From assembly GCA_029378245.1 (NCBI GenBank), contig JARKIF010000021.1, forward strand, positions 1-64,000: a stretch of DNA of 64,000 nucleotides. The letters run 5' to 3'. A program made the position numbers and the translations under genes. Shown here piece by piece: positions 11,682 to 23,002 of the stretch; position 1 is the first letter of the stretch, and the number at the start of each line of letters is the position of its first letter. The stretch comes from Roridomyces roridus (Eukaryota > Basidiomycota > Agaricomycetes > Agaricales > Mycenaceae). Under the pieces are notes generated by a model. It saw only the letters and a program-made list of their open reading frames with translations, made no database searches and was not told the origin of the DNA.

Positions 11682-11918
11682 ATCGGTGGCAGAGGATGGA
11701 CGATCTCTTTGAGCAGATTCGTTGAATATATTACCTATAGACTTTGGCTTGTGTATTTCTCTAGCAATTTTGAATCCTGGATTAAGCGGTAGACTCGCGA
11801 GGGGGAAGCATTGGCAGCACTGCAGTGGAAGACGAAGACGACGACATGGGAAACAAGGACCGGGTGCACAACGGGTGCAGTTACTTTGACACAAATCATG
11901 GGCCATCACGGCCCCATC

Positions 11919-13387
11919 ATGTCGCTGAAGCTGTCCGATTTTCCTCTCGATATCCTCCTAGAGCTCGGGAAACAACTCGACCTCCCGGACTCACTCCATC
12001 TTGCTGCCGTACGCTTCTTATCCTCGACTGATCTATGACTAGAACCACGACAGACCTGCACCACATGCGCCGCCGTCTTGCTGTCACCGTCCTTCTGGAT
12101 CGAGTCTCTTCATCGGATGGAGAAGATCCACAGACGACCCATTCCATGTTCTCCTGGGACCGACTTCGCGGCCCTCCCCCTCGACACGCTCCGAAACATG
12201 GCCGTCCACGCATACAAGCTCAGAAAGAACTGGACATTCGAGTCAGGGCCGCTTCTAGCTACGGCTCGTTCTTTCACCATACGTTGTGAAGGATACATGT
12301 TGCACATTTTCCCCATCGAGGGAACGCATATGGTCGTCACTGTCTTTCATGACGGACTCGCATGTTGGAGCACAACTTCGGGCGAATTTCTGGGGAGGCG
12401 CGATCTCGACTCGATCAAGGGAGGCTATTGGAAGTCTAGTTCTTCGCTTTTTTATTCTGCTGGGATGTGCTCTTTGGGATTCGCATATCATGATTAGTGA
12501 GTTTATTGTCTTCCCCGACGCGAGCCAGTATTTATGCTATCCCAGCCACGGAGGCCAGCTCATACTCGCTGTCATCGGCGTAAATTATAGGGACCCAGAG
12601 GCGGTGACCGTGTCCTTGAACTTCTCGCGCAGCTGGCCCTTACCCGACAGAATCAGTATCGAATGTGTCCTCGTTAGTGAGAATACTGTCGGTGTGGTCG
12701 GTTCCACGAAGGACGACGCCCCGTGCCTATTCTACTGTCGCACCGCCCAGCCTAAAGAGCTGTGCCGCCTCACGTTGGAGCTCCAACCAACTTCCCCCGC
12801 GGCATTCGCTGGTGTCTCCATCGGCCTCGATTTCGTCATCTTCCGGCAGGACCACGGCCCGTCAGCGGAAATCATACATATGGGACCGATGCACATGCAT
12901 AGCACGAGACACGAGCTCACCCGTGTGGTTGTTCGCCCGTACGAGAACGTTGCACTCACCTGCCACATCAGACCGCCTACCTACGGCATCTTGAATGTCG
13001 CGCAACGGCCCACGGAGGGGGGAACAGCACACCGTGTCCTCTTCTGGCCCGCAGAGTATTCTGCAGCCCGCGTTTCCAGCGACTCGGACCCGTCCCTCAC
13101 CGTCGGCCCTCTCTGCTGGTACGAACATCCAGGTTCCATCAATCGTATTGGGCTCCTCGGGTACCTCCGTCCTCGTGAAGGATTCGGATTACACGTACCT
13201 TCTCCTCCAGTATATCCCTGGGACCATGCCTCACGTGAAGTCCCGACGGCTCAAGGTCCCTCCTATGTCGCAGCACCCCTGGACCCTAGTTGGGCTGGAC
13301 GATCGCTTGGGTGTGCTGTATTTGGCGTATATGGGCCTGGAGCCTGAGAAGTTGGGATACCAGGTCAAGGTCTTGGAGTTTGTGTAG
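11919..13387 (+). CDS. F-box protein of the SFPxDxLxE type, possibly frameshifted
   Basis: Exon 1 (11919-12008) encodes an F-box (LSDFPLDILLELGKQLDLPD) that joins across a 45-nt intron to TCTTCAAVLLSPSFWIESL. The next block, FTIRCEGYMLHIFPIEGTHM, and later strands give a beta-propeller-like tail. Two frame changes follow. The first, near 12440-12490, can be served by a GT-AG intron of about 64 nt with a weak GTCTAG donor. The second, near 13140-13155, has no intron of acceptable size: one frame reads up to WYEHPGSIN and another resumes with IVLGSSGTSVLVKDSDYTY. That second change looks like a one-base indel, so the gene may be a recent pseudogene or contain an assembly error. The end at 13387 fits the family C-terminus VGLDDRLGVLYLAYMG. 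Confidence 0.65.
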
Positions 13388-14105
13388 GATTCGTGTTTTT
13401 GGGGGTTTTGTGTGATGCTCTGGCTTCTGTCGCGTCTGACATTCTTCTCTTCCTGATCATGACGCCAGTCGGAAGGATTGATGGCTGCTCCGAGTCGGTT
13501 CGCCCTTGTTCTTTCTTTCATTCTTTTACAGTCCTGGTCTTGATAATTCATTTGCGTGTGATCCCAGTGTTCTCCCCGGCTTCATCGTGTGTGTATTTCA
13601 AGGCTCGCTTCTCTCTAGGTCGCTCATTGTTTTTCTCTGACAGCTCTGGGGTTGACAATCAAAAGACAAAACGTACGTTTGAGATTTTAATGCCGTTCTT
13701 TATCTTTTCTTCCGCTTGACAGTGTTTTCAAATCCGTTCACTTTGTCTCTATATTACCCATAGCTTCACGACGAGGGTTCCTCTAGGACTTCAAGCGCGT
13801 TCTGGATATGTACGTCCACTAAGTTGTACTGCGCGTAGAATGCACTGAAGAGGGCGCGATCCTCGTCCTCCGACTCTTTCCGTCACCTCGGATGGAGTGA
13901 TCGAGGATTTCAATTTCGATCATTAAATAAGCCTGCCGCCTGCGGATGTCGCCACGCTTGACGACCTAATAACCAGGTATTTGAAGATCCTTTAAATTTT
14001 CATATAAATAACGAAGAGAACGGACGGTGCGCTCTAGCCTCCCACTCTCCTTCCCATCATATACTAATACCACAACCCACACGCTCATTATTCATCTGGC
14101 CCGCG
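13388..14105. other. Intergenic stretch, promoter side of the second DUF6534 gene
   Basis: No coding frame recognised. CATATAAATAA around 13998-14008 is a possible TATA element about 100 nt before the next ATG. Confidence 0.3.
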
Positions 14106-15894
14106 ATGTCGACGCAGGACTTGTCACGGGACAAGATGTTCGGGTGAGTCTATGCATATCTTCGGCTCGATGTATATATCTGACGGACGAATTATTCCAA
14201 GGGCGCTGCTGGTCGGGACTTACATCAATTCCGTGAGTAGCTACCCACCCATCTCGTTCTCAGGCGAGCGTCCTAACGATTGGCTTGTGTAGTTCATCTA
14301 CATCCTCGAAGTGGTCGAGATGATCAAGTACTTTCGGCGACGCGCTTCGGACGATCGGTTATACGTCAAGGGAGCTGTGCTCCTGGCGCTGGTTACGGAT
14401 TCGCTCGCTACAGCCGCTGCGGACGGCATCGTTTATCTGGTGCGTCATTCTGACCTTTTCTTCGATCCAGACTGACTGACCGTGATACAAAGAATACTGT
14501 TACACACTGGGGTGCGTGCTCATCGACTCGGCTTTTGCCTCCGTCTCATTGATCAACGTGCAGGAGACGCCTCTTTTTCGACGACTCGTTCGCAGATTAT
14601 ACCGATCTTCATGGTCCTGACTGGCGTGTCTGCCGCTATCGCACACGTCTACTTGTCTTCTCAATATTGGAACATGTGCGTCTATACATACTTGCCGAGC
14701 GGCTCCATATTATTATGAGACACTAATTCTGCGGCTCCAGCACGAAAAATCGGTTCCTGACCGCACTCTCTATCCTCACTATGCTTGTTTCGGTATGTGC
14801 ACCACTCACAGTAATTTTGAGGCGAGTCTGAAGCTGATGTTATACCTTTGCAGCTCGCGGGTGTCGGCCTCTTCGCTGCTGCACTATTCAAGCTACACCC
14901 GATTTCCGACCGGGCGAGTGAGCTTAGGGTGCCGGGAATGTACGTCTGGCTGCGTTCTTTCGGAATGAAGAGTCTAACTGAGAATCTGTAGATTTTGGCT
15001 GGCCGCTTCTGTCGTGTCTGACATTCTTCTCGTCGTGACGCTGGTCGCTGGATCGGAGGGATTGAGGGATATCGGTGCAAGGTTCGCAATTATTCTTTCT
15101 TTCTTTGATAATTCTGACGGACACGGTAGCTTTAGTCGCGTGTGTGATGCATTGCTGCAGACCAACACCTTTGGGGCGGTGTTCTCGCTAGCTTCATTCA
15201 TCGTGTGAGCCACTCGGGGCTCGTTCCTCCCTCTCCATCGCTCATAGTTTTCCTCCACAGCTTTGTCGTGGACAAACAAGAAACGAATCGTGCGTGTTCG
15301 AATGTCTGCTCTCTCTTTTCAACTTCTCATCGGTTGCAGTTTCATTTGCGATAAGTATTTCCCTCGGGCGGGTGTACACGCACGCAATGGTATGCGTTTC
15401 TTTATGCTCCAGAGTCATTACTGAATACGAGTAGCTCCGGCATTTGAACGCCCCGCGTGAGCCCCAGGTCTCTCGAACCCCCTCGTTCCTCCGCACCCTC
15501 CAACTCGGCAACGGTCGACTCACGGGTACGTGCTTCTTGTCCCTGAAAATCGTATTGTTTATTCTCATGGACTTTAGATCCATTCCAGAAAGCTCAAAAC
15601 GGCAGGCCGTTCATTTCCACTGTACGTCCATCTGAATCCCTCCTCTACAACTTGCATTGAACGTCATTTGAAGCCGATTGCACTTGAATTCGGGAGCCCG
15701 ACCCGTACCGGCAAGCAGCTGTCCATATCCGCTGTGAGTTTGTCCGGGGTTGCCGACGTGAAACACGAGCTAATGGCCTTGCCGGGAAGCCGATGTTGAT
15801 TGAGGACCCGACGCCAGAGAACCTTGCGGCTGGGCGGGAACTGTTGAAGCAGAAGAAGAAAGAGATGTGGCTTGAGCGCACTCCAAGTTTGTAG
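14106..15894 (+). CDS. DUF6534 integral membrane protein, very intron-dense
   Basis: Fifteen exons: 14106-14143, 14202-14232, 14293-14439, 14493-14511, 14564-14675, 14741-14792, 14854-14939, 14992-15081, 15130-15204, 15261-15289, 15340-15389, 15435-15525, 15578-15621, 15674-15733 and 15790-15894. All are GT-AG and in phase, giving 342 residues. The start MSTQDLSRDKMFG and the following GALLVGTYINSFIYILEVVE align with the DUF6534 opening. Later segments include LFAAALFKLHPISD, IFWLAASVVSDILLVVTLVA and the C-terminal ISLGRVYTHAMLRHLNA, which matches the 'Y-S/T-x-x-x-x-x-L-N-A' signature ending the last helix. The hydrophilic tail ends in KQKKKEMWLERTPSL. Function unknown. The gene carries 14 introns within 1.8 kb, including a 19-nt exon. 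Confidence 0.85.
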
Positions 15895-16085
15895 AATGAG
15901 CTATTTGTGAACTTGAATCAAAGGAAGACAGATTGCGTTTTCTCCGTGTGTCCCCGAGTTTAGCGGCCGCAGAGTATATTGCCCGCCATCAGACACATGC
16001 CGCCTCGCAACGCTTCGCAACGACGCTTTGCGGGGTCCCTGTTTCACCCATCACGGTGTTTACTAACATCCGACCTCTTACCGTC

Positions 16086-18861
16086 ATGGCTAACCTCGCC
16101 CACAATCTCGCCGTCCCCTTCCCTCAAAACCTTCCCTACGACAAGCAGTCCGTCGCCGTGCCCGGTACCAAGCGACCTGGCCAGACTGGTGCGTCCTGCG
16201 ATTTCGCTCTTGACGACGACGAGAAAACTGACGTGGCGGCGCAGCCCACTATGTCAACGGTATGCCCCCATCCTCCTGCCCTCCTTGCATGCTTCTAACA
16301 TATGCGGACAAGGTATCTGGGGCTCCATGGACATCTCGACGCTGCCGCTCAAGACACTCCCGGACGTCTTTGCCAACGGGCTCTCCGGGGGTCCGAATCG
16401 GCAGTACCTGGGGTACCGCCCTGTCGTGTCGACAGAGCCCCTCGTCTTTGCGCCACGATACAAGTGGTACACATACGGCGAGGTCGACGCCCGTCGTCGT
16501 CGTCTGGGCAGTGCAATCGAGCATCTCTTCCGGACGGGAGCCGTAGGAGGTGGGGATATGGAGACGGTCGGGATTTGGTCGACGAATCGCCCTGGTGCGT
16601 CTGCTATGCTTTCCTCTCATTCTCCCTTCTCAATTTCAGTCAGAATGGCAAATGGTCGATATGGCTCTCCATGCCTACAAAAAAGTCGGCGTGAGTCTGT
16701 ATGATACTCTCGGCAAGGATGCCGTTGGTGCGTCCGCTTTTTCTCCTTTTCTTGCCCATTTTTGACCGGTTTGTAGAGTACATGTACGTCTTTTGTTTCG
16801 CTTCCCGCCCCGACGGGAATATTCACTCCGCCTAGCATTAACCACGCTCACGTCACTATCATCTTCGCTACTCGGGACCACGTCTCCACCCTCCTCAAGC
16901 TCGCGTCCAAGACGCCCCTGAAACTCGTCGTCTCCATCGACCCGCTCTCGGCAGATCTGCGTCGCGCGTTGAGCGAATGGGGTGCCACGCTGGGTGTCAA
17001 GATTATGGACTTTGCGGAAGGTGCGTTTCCTGTCTCATCCCGACAAACGAAAACTCAAGTCGTTTGCTAGTCGAGGCACTCGGCGAGGCTAACCTCATCG
17101 ACCTCATCCCCGTTACGCCCAAGGACGTCGCGTCCTTGTGCTACACTTCGGTGCGTTTCTTTTTCGCTTCGATGTGGTATCTGACAGAGACGTAGGGAAC
17201 GACCAGCATGCCCAAGGGCGTCGTGCTGACACACGAAAACTTCATGGCTACCGTCGTTGGCAACGTCATGGGCCTCGAACTTCCCGTCGGTGCTGTCGTC
17301 TTCTCTTACCTCCCTCTCGCGCACATTTACGAGGTGTGTGTCCGAGTTTTTTCTTCATTCGCTCGAATACCTACGCACCTGCAGCGAGTAACGGAACTCA
17401 TCACGACCGCCATCGGTGGAAGCATCGGTTTCTTCACCGACTCGCCGTTGCGGATTCTCGAGGACTGCGCTGCGCTCAAGCCGCACTACTTCCCCGGTGT
17501 CCCGCGTGTGCTGAATCGGATTTACCAAGCTGCGATGGCGACGACGGCCGCACCTGGGCTCAAAGGCACGTTATTCCGCACTGCGCTTGCTGCAAAGTTG
17601 GAGAAGTGGAGGCGGACGGGGGATAATACGCATGCTTTTTGGGATCGGCTTGTTTTCAGCAAGGTGCGTGTGTGCGTGAGGAGTGGGGACGGGAGCTCAT
17701 TCGTTTTGCTGTTTCAGATTGCCGGTTTGCTCGGGGGTAGACTTCTATTTGTCTCGAGCGGGTCGGCTCCGATTAGTCGGGACGTTGTGGACTTTTTGAA
17801 TGTGGCGTTTAGTTGTTACTTTACTGAAGGTGCGTCCGAGTCCCCTTTTGATTTATTCGCAGCTCAAATTTGTTTGTCAAGGGTACGAATATCCCCCCGA
17901 CGCCTAGCCTTTTTTTTGCTAACTAGATTCGCAGATGGGGCATGACGGAGACGACGGGTGGTACGACCAAGTCGTGGCCGGGCGACCCGGCTGCGTGCGG
18001 CTCTGTCGGCCCGCCGTACTGCACCGTCACGTTCAAGCTCATCGATGTCCCCGCGATGAATTACACCTCGGAGGATAAGCCCAATGCACGGGGCGAGTTG
18101 TGTTGCAAGGGTCCTGGGGTTTTCACGGTTTATTATAAAGGTGGGTTTCTTCATCTTTCGTGTTTTGGAAGAGGAGCTGATGATTTGTAGATGAGAAGAA
18201 CACCCAGTCGACTATTGATGAGGAGGGGTGGATGCATACTGGGGATGTGGCGGAGGTTGATAGTGCTGGGCGGTTCAAGATTATTGACCGTGTCAAGGTG
18301 CGCCGCTGTTCTCTTCTCCGTTCGCTGAAACTAACGTTCGTTGACAGAACATCATGAAGCTCGCGCAGGGCGAATACGTCGCGCTCGAGAAGGTGGAGAA
18401 CATCTACTCTGCGTGTCCTGCCGTTGCGCAGATCTACATCCACGGCGATGGGCTGCAAGCGTACCTCATCGCTGTCGTTGTGCCGGACCCGATTCAGCTT
18501 GCGGGTATTGCGGGCAAGTTGTTGGGGAAGCAGGTTTCGCCGGAGGATGTCGGGGCGTTGGCTGCTGTTGCTGGGGATGCGAGTGTTAAGCAGTATTTGT
18601 TTAAGCTGCTTAGTGCCGAGGCGGAGAAGAATCAGTTGAAGGGGTGCGTTTTCTTTTCCTTCTCTTCTCTTGCCCACGACAACCGACTGACTGACTGGTC
18701 GTAGATTCGAGCGCGTGAAGCGGATCCATGTGACGATGAATGCGTTCACGGTCGAGGATGGGTCGTTGACGCCTACGTTCAAGATCAAGCGCAAGGACGC
18801 GTATAACAAGTTCAAGGCGGAGTTGGATGGGTTGTATGAGCTTGGGGAGCCCAAGCTTTGA
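16086..18861 (+). CDS. Long-chain acyl-CoA synthetase (AMP-binding)
   Basis: Activates long-chain fatty acids to acyl-CoA through an acyl-adenylate. Exons: 16086-16188, 16245-16259, 16313-16594, 16644-16727, 16777-16783, 16836-17020, 17071-17150, 17196-17333, 17385-17663, 17718-17829, a proposed single base at 17882, then 17935-18140, 18191-18297, 18348-18643 and 18705-18861. Motifs in order: [34 protein letters not shown], the P-loop-like [59 protein letters not shown] and [18 protein letters not shown]. The fungal Faa-type order and about 690-residue length fit a soluble or lipid-droplet/peroxisomal enzyme, but no clear targeting tail is seen. Exon 5 is 7 nt long. The join before WGMTET needs either a 1-nt exon or a poor donor (see findings). 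Confidence 0.9.
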
Positions 18862-19224
18862 TTGCATAGGAATCGGATAGGATGCTCGAGTGGATTGCGA
18901 GTGGATGCTCGTTATAGAGTAGATTTTATTATCGATAGCGTAGGTAGATTAAAAAACAGGTATTTATGCGGTCAAAAATGACAGTCAAAAGTCAAAGACG
19001 GGAGGACAAAAATCGGGTCTCAAAATTTTTGTTCATCCACAGTACGAGGGTAGTTGAAGGGTAAGTGGGTTGAACTTACGGACGAGCGGATGAGCACACC
19101 GACCCAGTTGCATGGAACGAGTGGATCGAGGACCTGGGAGGTGAACCTCAAATACTCGCGCTTCATCGACTTTCCGGCGTTGCCGCATAAGCAAGAGGAC
19201 ACTGAAATCCATCCGAGATGTATA
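18862..19224. other. Intergenic stretch downstream of the acyl-CoA synthetase
   Basis: Contains 3' sequence of the synthetase gene and low-similarity sequence leading into the MYND-type fragment. No supported gene. Confidence 0.3.
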
Positions 19225-19345
19225 GCGTACAACCGACATTGACTTGCTTGTTGCCCGCCGGCGACCACAGCGATCCACAAGATATTGATGCTCGTCCTCG
19301 CGACCTGGAACCAAATGGCCGTGGCCACCAACAGCGACGTCACGT
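19225..19345 (+). pseudogene. Fragment of a MYND-type protein gene
   Basis: A stretch of about 120 bp repeats the 3' part of the pseudogene at 21.6-22.8 kb. It shares a near-identical 20-base core (CTCGCGACCTGGAACCAAAT) and the peptide pattern D-I-x-x-L-V-A-R-R before it, with small deletions. It is in no open reading frame of its own and appears to be a dispersed dead piece of the same family. Confidence 0.6.
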
Positions 19346-19772
19346 ACGGTCAAGAGTCGGCGAAACTCGACTCGATTGTACGAGGGTCGCTGTGGATTTG
19401 AACTCGACCAAGGATTACATCGCAATCCAGAGAAGAAACGGCTAGTGAGTTCAATTCACCCTACTCCAAGCTTATGTAAGTGAACCAACTCCGAGATTTG
19501 GACATGCGTATAGCCGCGGCGGGGTTGGAAGTGGTGCCGACTTTCTTTCAAGTACACACACGATTCTGACGGTGTAAAAGCGACGGAAGAAAAAAAAACA
19601 GCAACAAGAGGACCCCTGTACAACCCAGCCTCCAGTCGAACGACGGCCGGGCCATCTCGCGATCGGCCAACCATTCTGAGGATAGACCAGGGTAGTCTCT
19701 TACGATCAGACGCTATACGCTTCTCCTTCTTGGTAACATCACTTTGAATTGCCCGACTACAGAACCATCCAC

Positions 19773-20180
19773 CTAATTGAAATAAGCCGGGCTGTAATAC
19801 ACAGTGACCTCCCCAGCACCATTTGAAGCCGCCGCCGCCTGAGTCGCCACATTCAAGCCCAAGATCACCTCCGAGCTGCCCCACGGTAATCCCGTTGCGT
19901 TTGCCCAGCTATTCCCCACCTGCTTGAACGCGGTATCCTCGCCCGACCTGCGCCAAAACGCGGGTCCCTCACCATCCCAGTAAAAGGCGTAGTCGCGATA
20001 GTTGTACGAGAAGCCGAGGAGAAAGTCTGTCTCTCCATCTTTTGCCGTGGATATCATCCCAGTCACTGGGACGTCTGCGGCGACCACCGAGCGGTCCGCG
20101 CCGTAGCTGAAATAGTGTAGATTTCCGGGGCCGTAAGCGGTGACAATTGGGGCGAGGCCGTTGATGAAGTTCAAGCTCAT
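19773..20180 (-). CDS. Unknown 135-residue intracellular protein
   Basis: A single exon from an ATG at 20180 to a stop at 19773. There is no signal peptide and no membrane segment. The sequence is rich in aromatic and small residues with alternating strands: GNLHYFSYGADRSVVAADVP, DFLLGFSYNYRDYAFYWDG and WGSSEVILGLNVATQAA. The pattern suggests a small all-beta fold, but I do not recognise a family. A good TATA box lies about 115 nt upstream and the leader region contains a GT...AG pair that could be a 5' UTR intron. The open frame, promoter and codon bias support a real gene; function is not assigned. Confidence 0.6.
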   Translation of the reverse strand: MSLNFINGLAPIVTAYGPGNLHYFSYGADRSVVAADVPVTGMISTAKDGETDFLLGFSYNYRDYAFYWDGEGPAFWRRSGEDTAFKQVGNSWANATGLPWGSSEVILGLNVATQAAAASNGAGEVTVYYSPAYFN

Positions 20181-20294
20181 GGCTCCCTGTGTCAAAATGG
20201 TCAGTGACTCGGAATCGGCGCGATTGCGAAGTCGATACTGACTTGTTGTTTCAAGGAAGGTCTCAGCTGTCCGCAGTTCTTTCAGACGCTCGCC

Positions 20295-20302
20295 TTTTTA
20301 TA
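20295..20302 (-). promoter_or_regulatory. TATA box of the 135-residue protein gene
   Basis: TATAAAAA on the minus strand, about 115 nt upstream of the ATG at 20180. Confidence 0.5.
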
Positions 20303-20439
20303 CGGCCAGCTCTGACGCTGGCGCTACCGTTGAGGCACGAGCCGATCGTTCGAAGCATTTCTGCTGTTGAACATAGAAAACAGATGCCCGCGGCGCTCAA
20401 TTCGAACAGCCAAGTACCAATCTTGATGTCGACGATGAA

Positions 20440-20662
20440 TTGATGCTCACAAGATTGGCGCTGGTCTTGTTGGTCTTCATGTCAGCTATTCTCAACGTCC
20501 GCCCTGCATGACTCGATCTAGGCGGAATTTGGCGTGTGCTCGCCCCGAGTCGCACGGCGACAATGGCGAGGCGCTCGCCAAGTACCTTGATCCTCACAAG
20601 ATTGGCGCTGGTCTTGTTGGTCTTCCTGTCGTCTATCTTCGAACGGACGCCCCGCAGGACTG
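20440..20662. repeat. Imperfect direct duplication of about 75 bp
   Basis: Two copies, near 20440-20515 and 20587-20662, share the core CTCACAAGATTGGCGCTGGT and diverge outward. The offset is 147 bp. On the plus strand both read H-K-I-G-A-G-L-V-G-L, so they may be remains of a coding repeat. Confidence 0.6.
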
Positions 20663-21609
20663 GACCCACTCGGACCAGTTGATTTTCGGCGCCATGGCGT
20701 GCTCCCACGGCGACAGTGACCTGACGGCAGAATGAAACCTGTTACCAGACTTGGGGTCCACGAGTATCCGGTACGGAATCTACCCATCGACGCCCAACTC
20801 AATGGCTTCCCTGCTATTCCCTGCCAAATCATTCCGTGCTAAATCATTCTCTGCTAAATCAGAAACCGATACCAACGGTCCAATGAAAGACCAGTACCTT
20901 GTTACCTTACACATTCTTCAGCGTGCAGGCCAGCGGCATTTTTTTATGGTCCAACTTCCAAGATTCGCACCTCCTTGATAATCGCGCGGCAGAATGGCAG
21001 GTAGGGTAGGCATGCGATCACGTCCAACGACTCTGTCGAGTTCCTCTTGTGTCCGTTTCTGAATATCTGGATACGTCGGAATCGGCGCGCGGCATGAATT
21101 TCAACCATGTGAATACGGCTACAGGGCATGTGAGCCGCAATATACCACCGTCGTGTCGAGAATCAAACCAAAGTTGAACATGAGTGTCAAACCGTGGGAA
21201 GTCTTGCCATCATGAATGACGTCAGTCACCTCAAGTCTCTTTCTCTTCCGAGTCTTCCTCGATGCTCTCTACTCGAGTCCGGCTCTCTCCGCTCCGTTCG
21301 CCTCTACGAAGATATCGAGAAATCGACGACGACTCCGAATCCGGGTGATTACGGTGCATTTAGACATACTTAGTTGCTACACGAAAATGTCAGAACCCAC
21401 CGAGCCACGCACAGTTGTGCTTCCTTCACCTCCTGATCTTACGTCGGCTGCAGACCGGCCCTCCGAGGCCACACCTTCGCGCCGCGGCTTTACTGGTGAC
21501 TCGACTTCGGCCGTGTCACTGTGACTCCGAACGCGTGCTTCTTTTTTGCACCTTCTTTTTCGCCAGCACAACCAAGGCCCTCTCGCTCAGCCTGAAGACT
21601 GTCCAATCA
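20663..21609. other. Intergenic stretch before the MYND pseudogene
   Basis: No supported gene. A small direct repeat built on GCTAAATCATTC occurs near 20825-20865. Confidence 0.3.
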
Positions 21610-22825
21610 ATGTCCACTCCCTCGAAAGAGCAGATTATCATGGAGGCACTCGCTCGGGCCATCCAGGAGCGTCGCCGCGACGGCGGTGGCACTCCTGAAA
21701 TACCGGTACTCCCCGGACGCGTCGGACAAGTTGAAGGCATTCGTCCACACGGCTCTCCTTTGGCGCACTTTCTGTATCGTCTCAAGTCTCCTCGGCATCC
21801 TACAAGTCTACGTACGTCGTCCGTGTCATCCCGTCCTCCCTTTGCACCGATCAACCTTCAAGATTAAATTCCCTTTCGAACCCTACATCCCCATCATCTC
21901 TTTTGCCCGCCCTCGCGACGACGACCGCAAGGCTCGGAAGGAGATGTCCCGCGACGGCATCAAGCGCAACAACCTCAGAAAGACGGTCGACAACTCGCAG
22001 TGAAAAGAACGCAAGGCGATCGCCTTTCATGCTTGTGGCGCGTGTCTCAAGAAAACGGACTTCGAGAAACTCAAGCGTTGCGGCCGTTGTCAGATCGTTC
22101 TTTACTGCAGCAAGTGCGTCCCCATTCCAAGTTTCAGAAACAAATGAGTGTCTGACTCGAGTCGGCGCGCAGTGATTGCCAGAAGAAGGACTGGCCAGAA
22201 CACAAGAAATTCTGCGGCAAACAGGATTTCGATCCGCGTCTCGCACCCGCGCCAGACGCGCCCTCGGAGTTTATCGGCTGTCCTCCCGTCGCCGATGGAT
22301 ATATTAGGTCCCCAGCTCTATGGCGACAAATTTGGTATCTCAGCAAGCCCGACTCGCAGCGGTCTTTCTACCATGTGAATCAACACATTCCACCTACCCA
22401 ACGCAATGCTGAGGTGTCATTTAGTTTGATACCACGCCTGGATACACGACTTCAATCCTAATCAACTTCCCACCCGGCGGTGAGTTCATTCGTCCATCGT
22501 ACCTAGGTATCATCCGAGTGAGCGCCTGTATACTTGTAGCCGATATCGAATTCCTCGTCGCCCGCCGACGCGCCATGGCCACAGGCGACCTCTCAGCAAT
22601 CCACCAGATGCGTGTCCTCGCGACCTGGAACCAAATGGCCATGGGCCCCAACAGCGAAGTAACGCCCGACCAGATTCGGCGGCAGTTTGAGAAAGAGTAT
22701 AATGTGGTGTTGACGCCTGAGACGGCGGAGAAGGCGGGGAGTATAAGAAAGCGACGAAGGAGGAGAAGGAGGAGGAGAGGGAGTTTTATAGGAGGAGGTT
22801 GGCCACTGTGGGGCGCACACTTTAG
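21610..22825 (+). pseudogene. MYND-type zinc finger protein pseudogene
   Basis: The family order is present: an N-terminal helical part (LLKYRYSPDASDKLKAFVHT), a membrane-like stretch, then a MYND finger (KRCGRCQIVLYCSNDCQKKD, then WPEHKKFC across an intron), then EFIGCPPVADGYI, FDTTPGYTTSI, and a C-terminal FYRRRLATVG ending at 22825. The reading is broken at least four times: a frame change near 21680 after RRRDGG, an in-frame TGA at 22001-22003 where relatives have Trp before KERKAIAFHAC, a frame change near 22425 before FDTTPGY, and another near 22740 before KKATKEEKEEE. MYND fingers bind proline-rich peptides in partner proteins; this copy should be dead. A fragment of the same family lies at 19.2 kb. 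Confidence 0.75.
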
Positions 22826-23002
22826 GGTTGCTAATTTCTTGGCGATGTAAGAGACTGTATCTTGGTAGAACGAATGTCCAAAATCTGTTCAACTCAAACA
22901 AAGAAATCCTTGTAATCACAATTCGGCTATGGCTGGTTTTCCAGGGGTATAATTACGATGCGTGTATGCTTGTCCGACTCTTCTTCCCGCTTACCCACCT
23001 CT

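Noticed and set aside
17830..17862. A 33-nt intron ending at the first CAG in the acyl-CoA synthetase gene
   Set aside because: Too short for this genome and gives no in-frame product.
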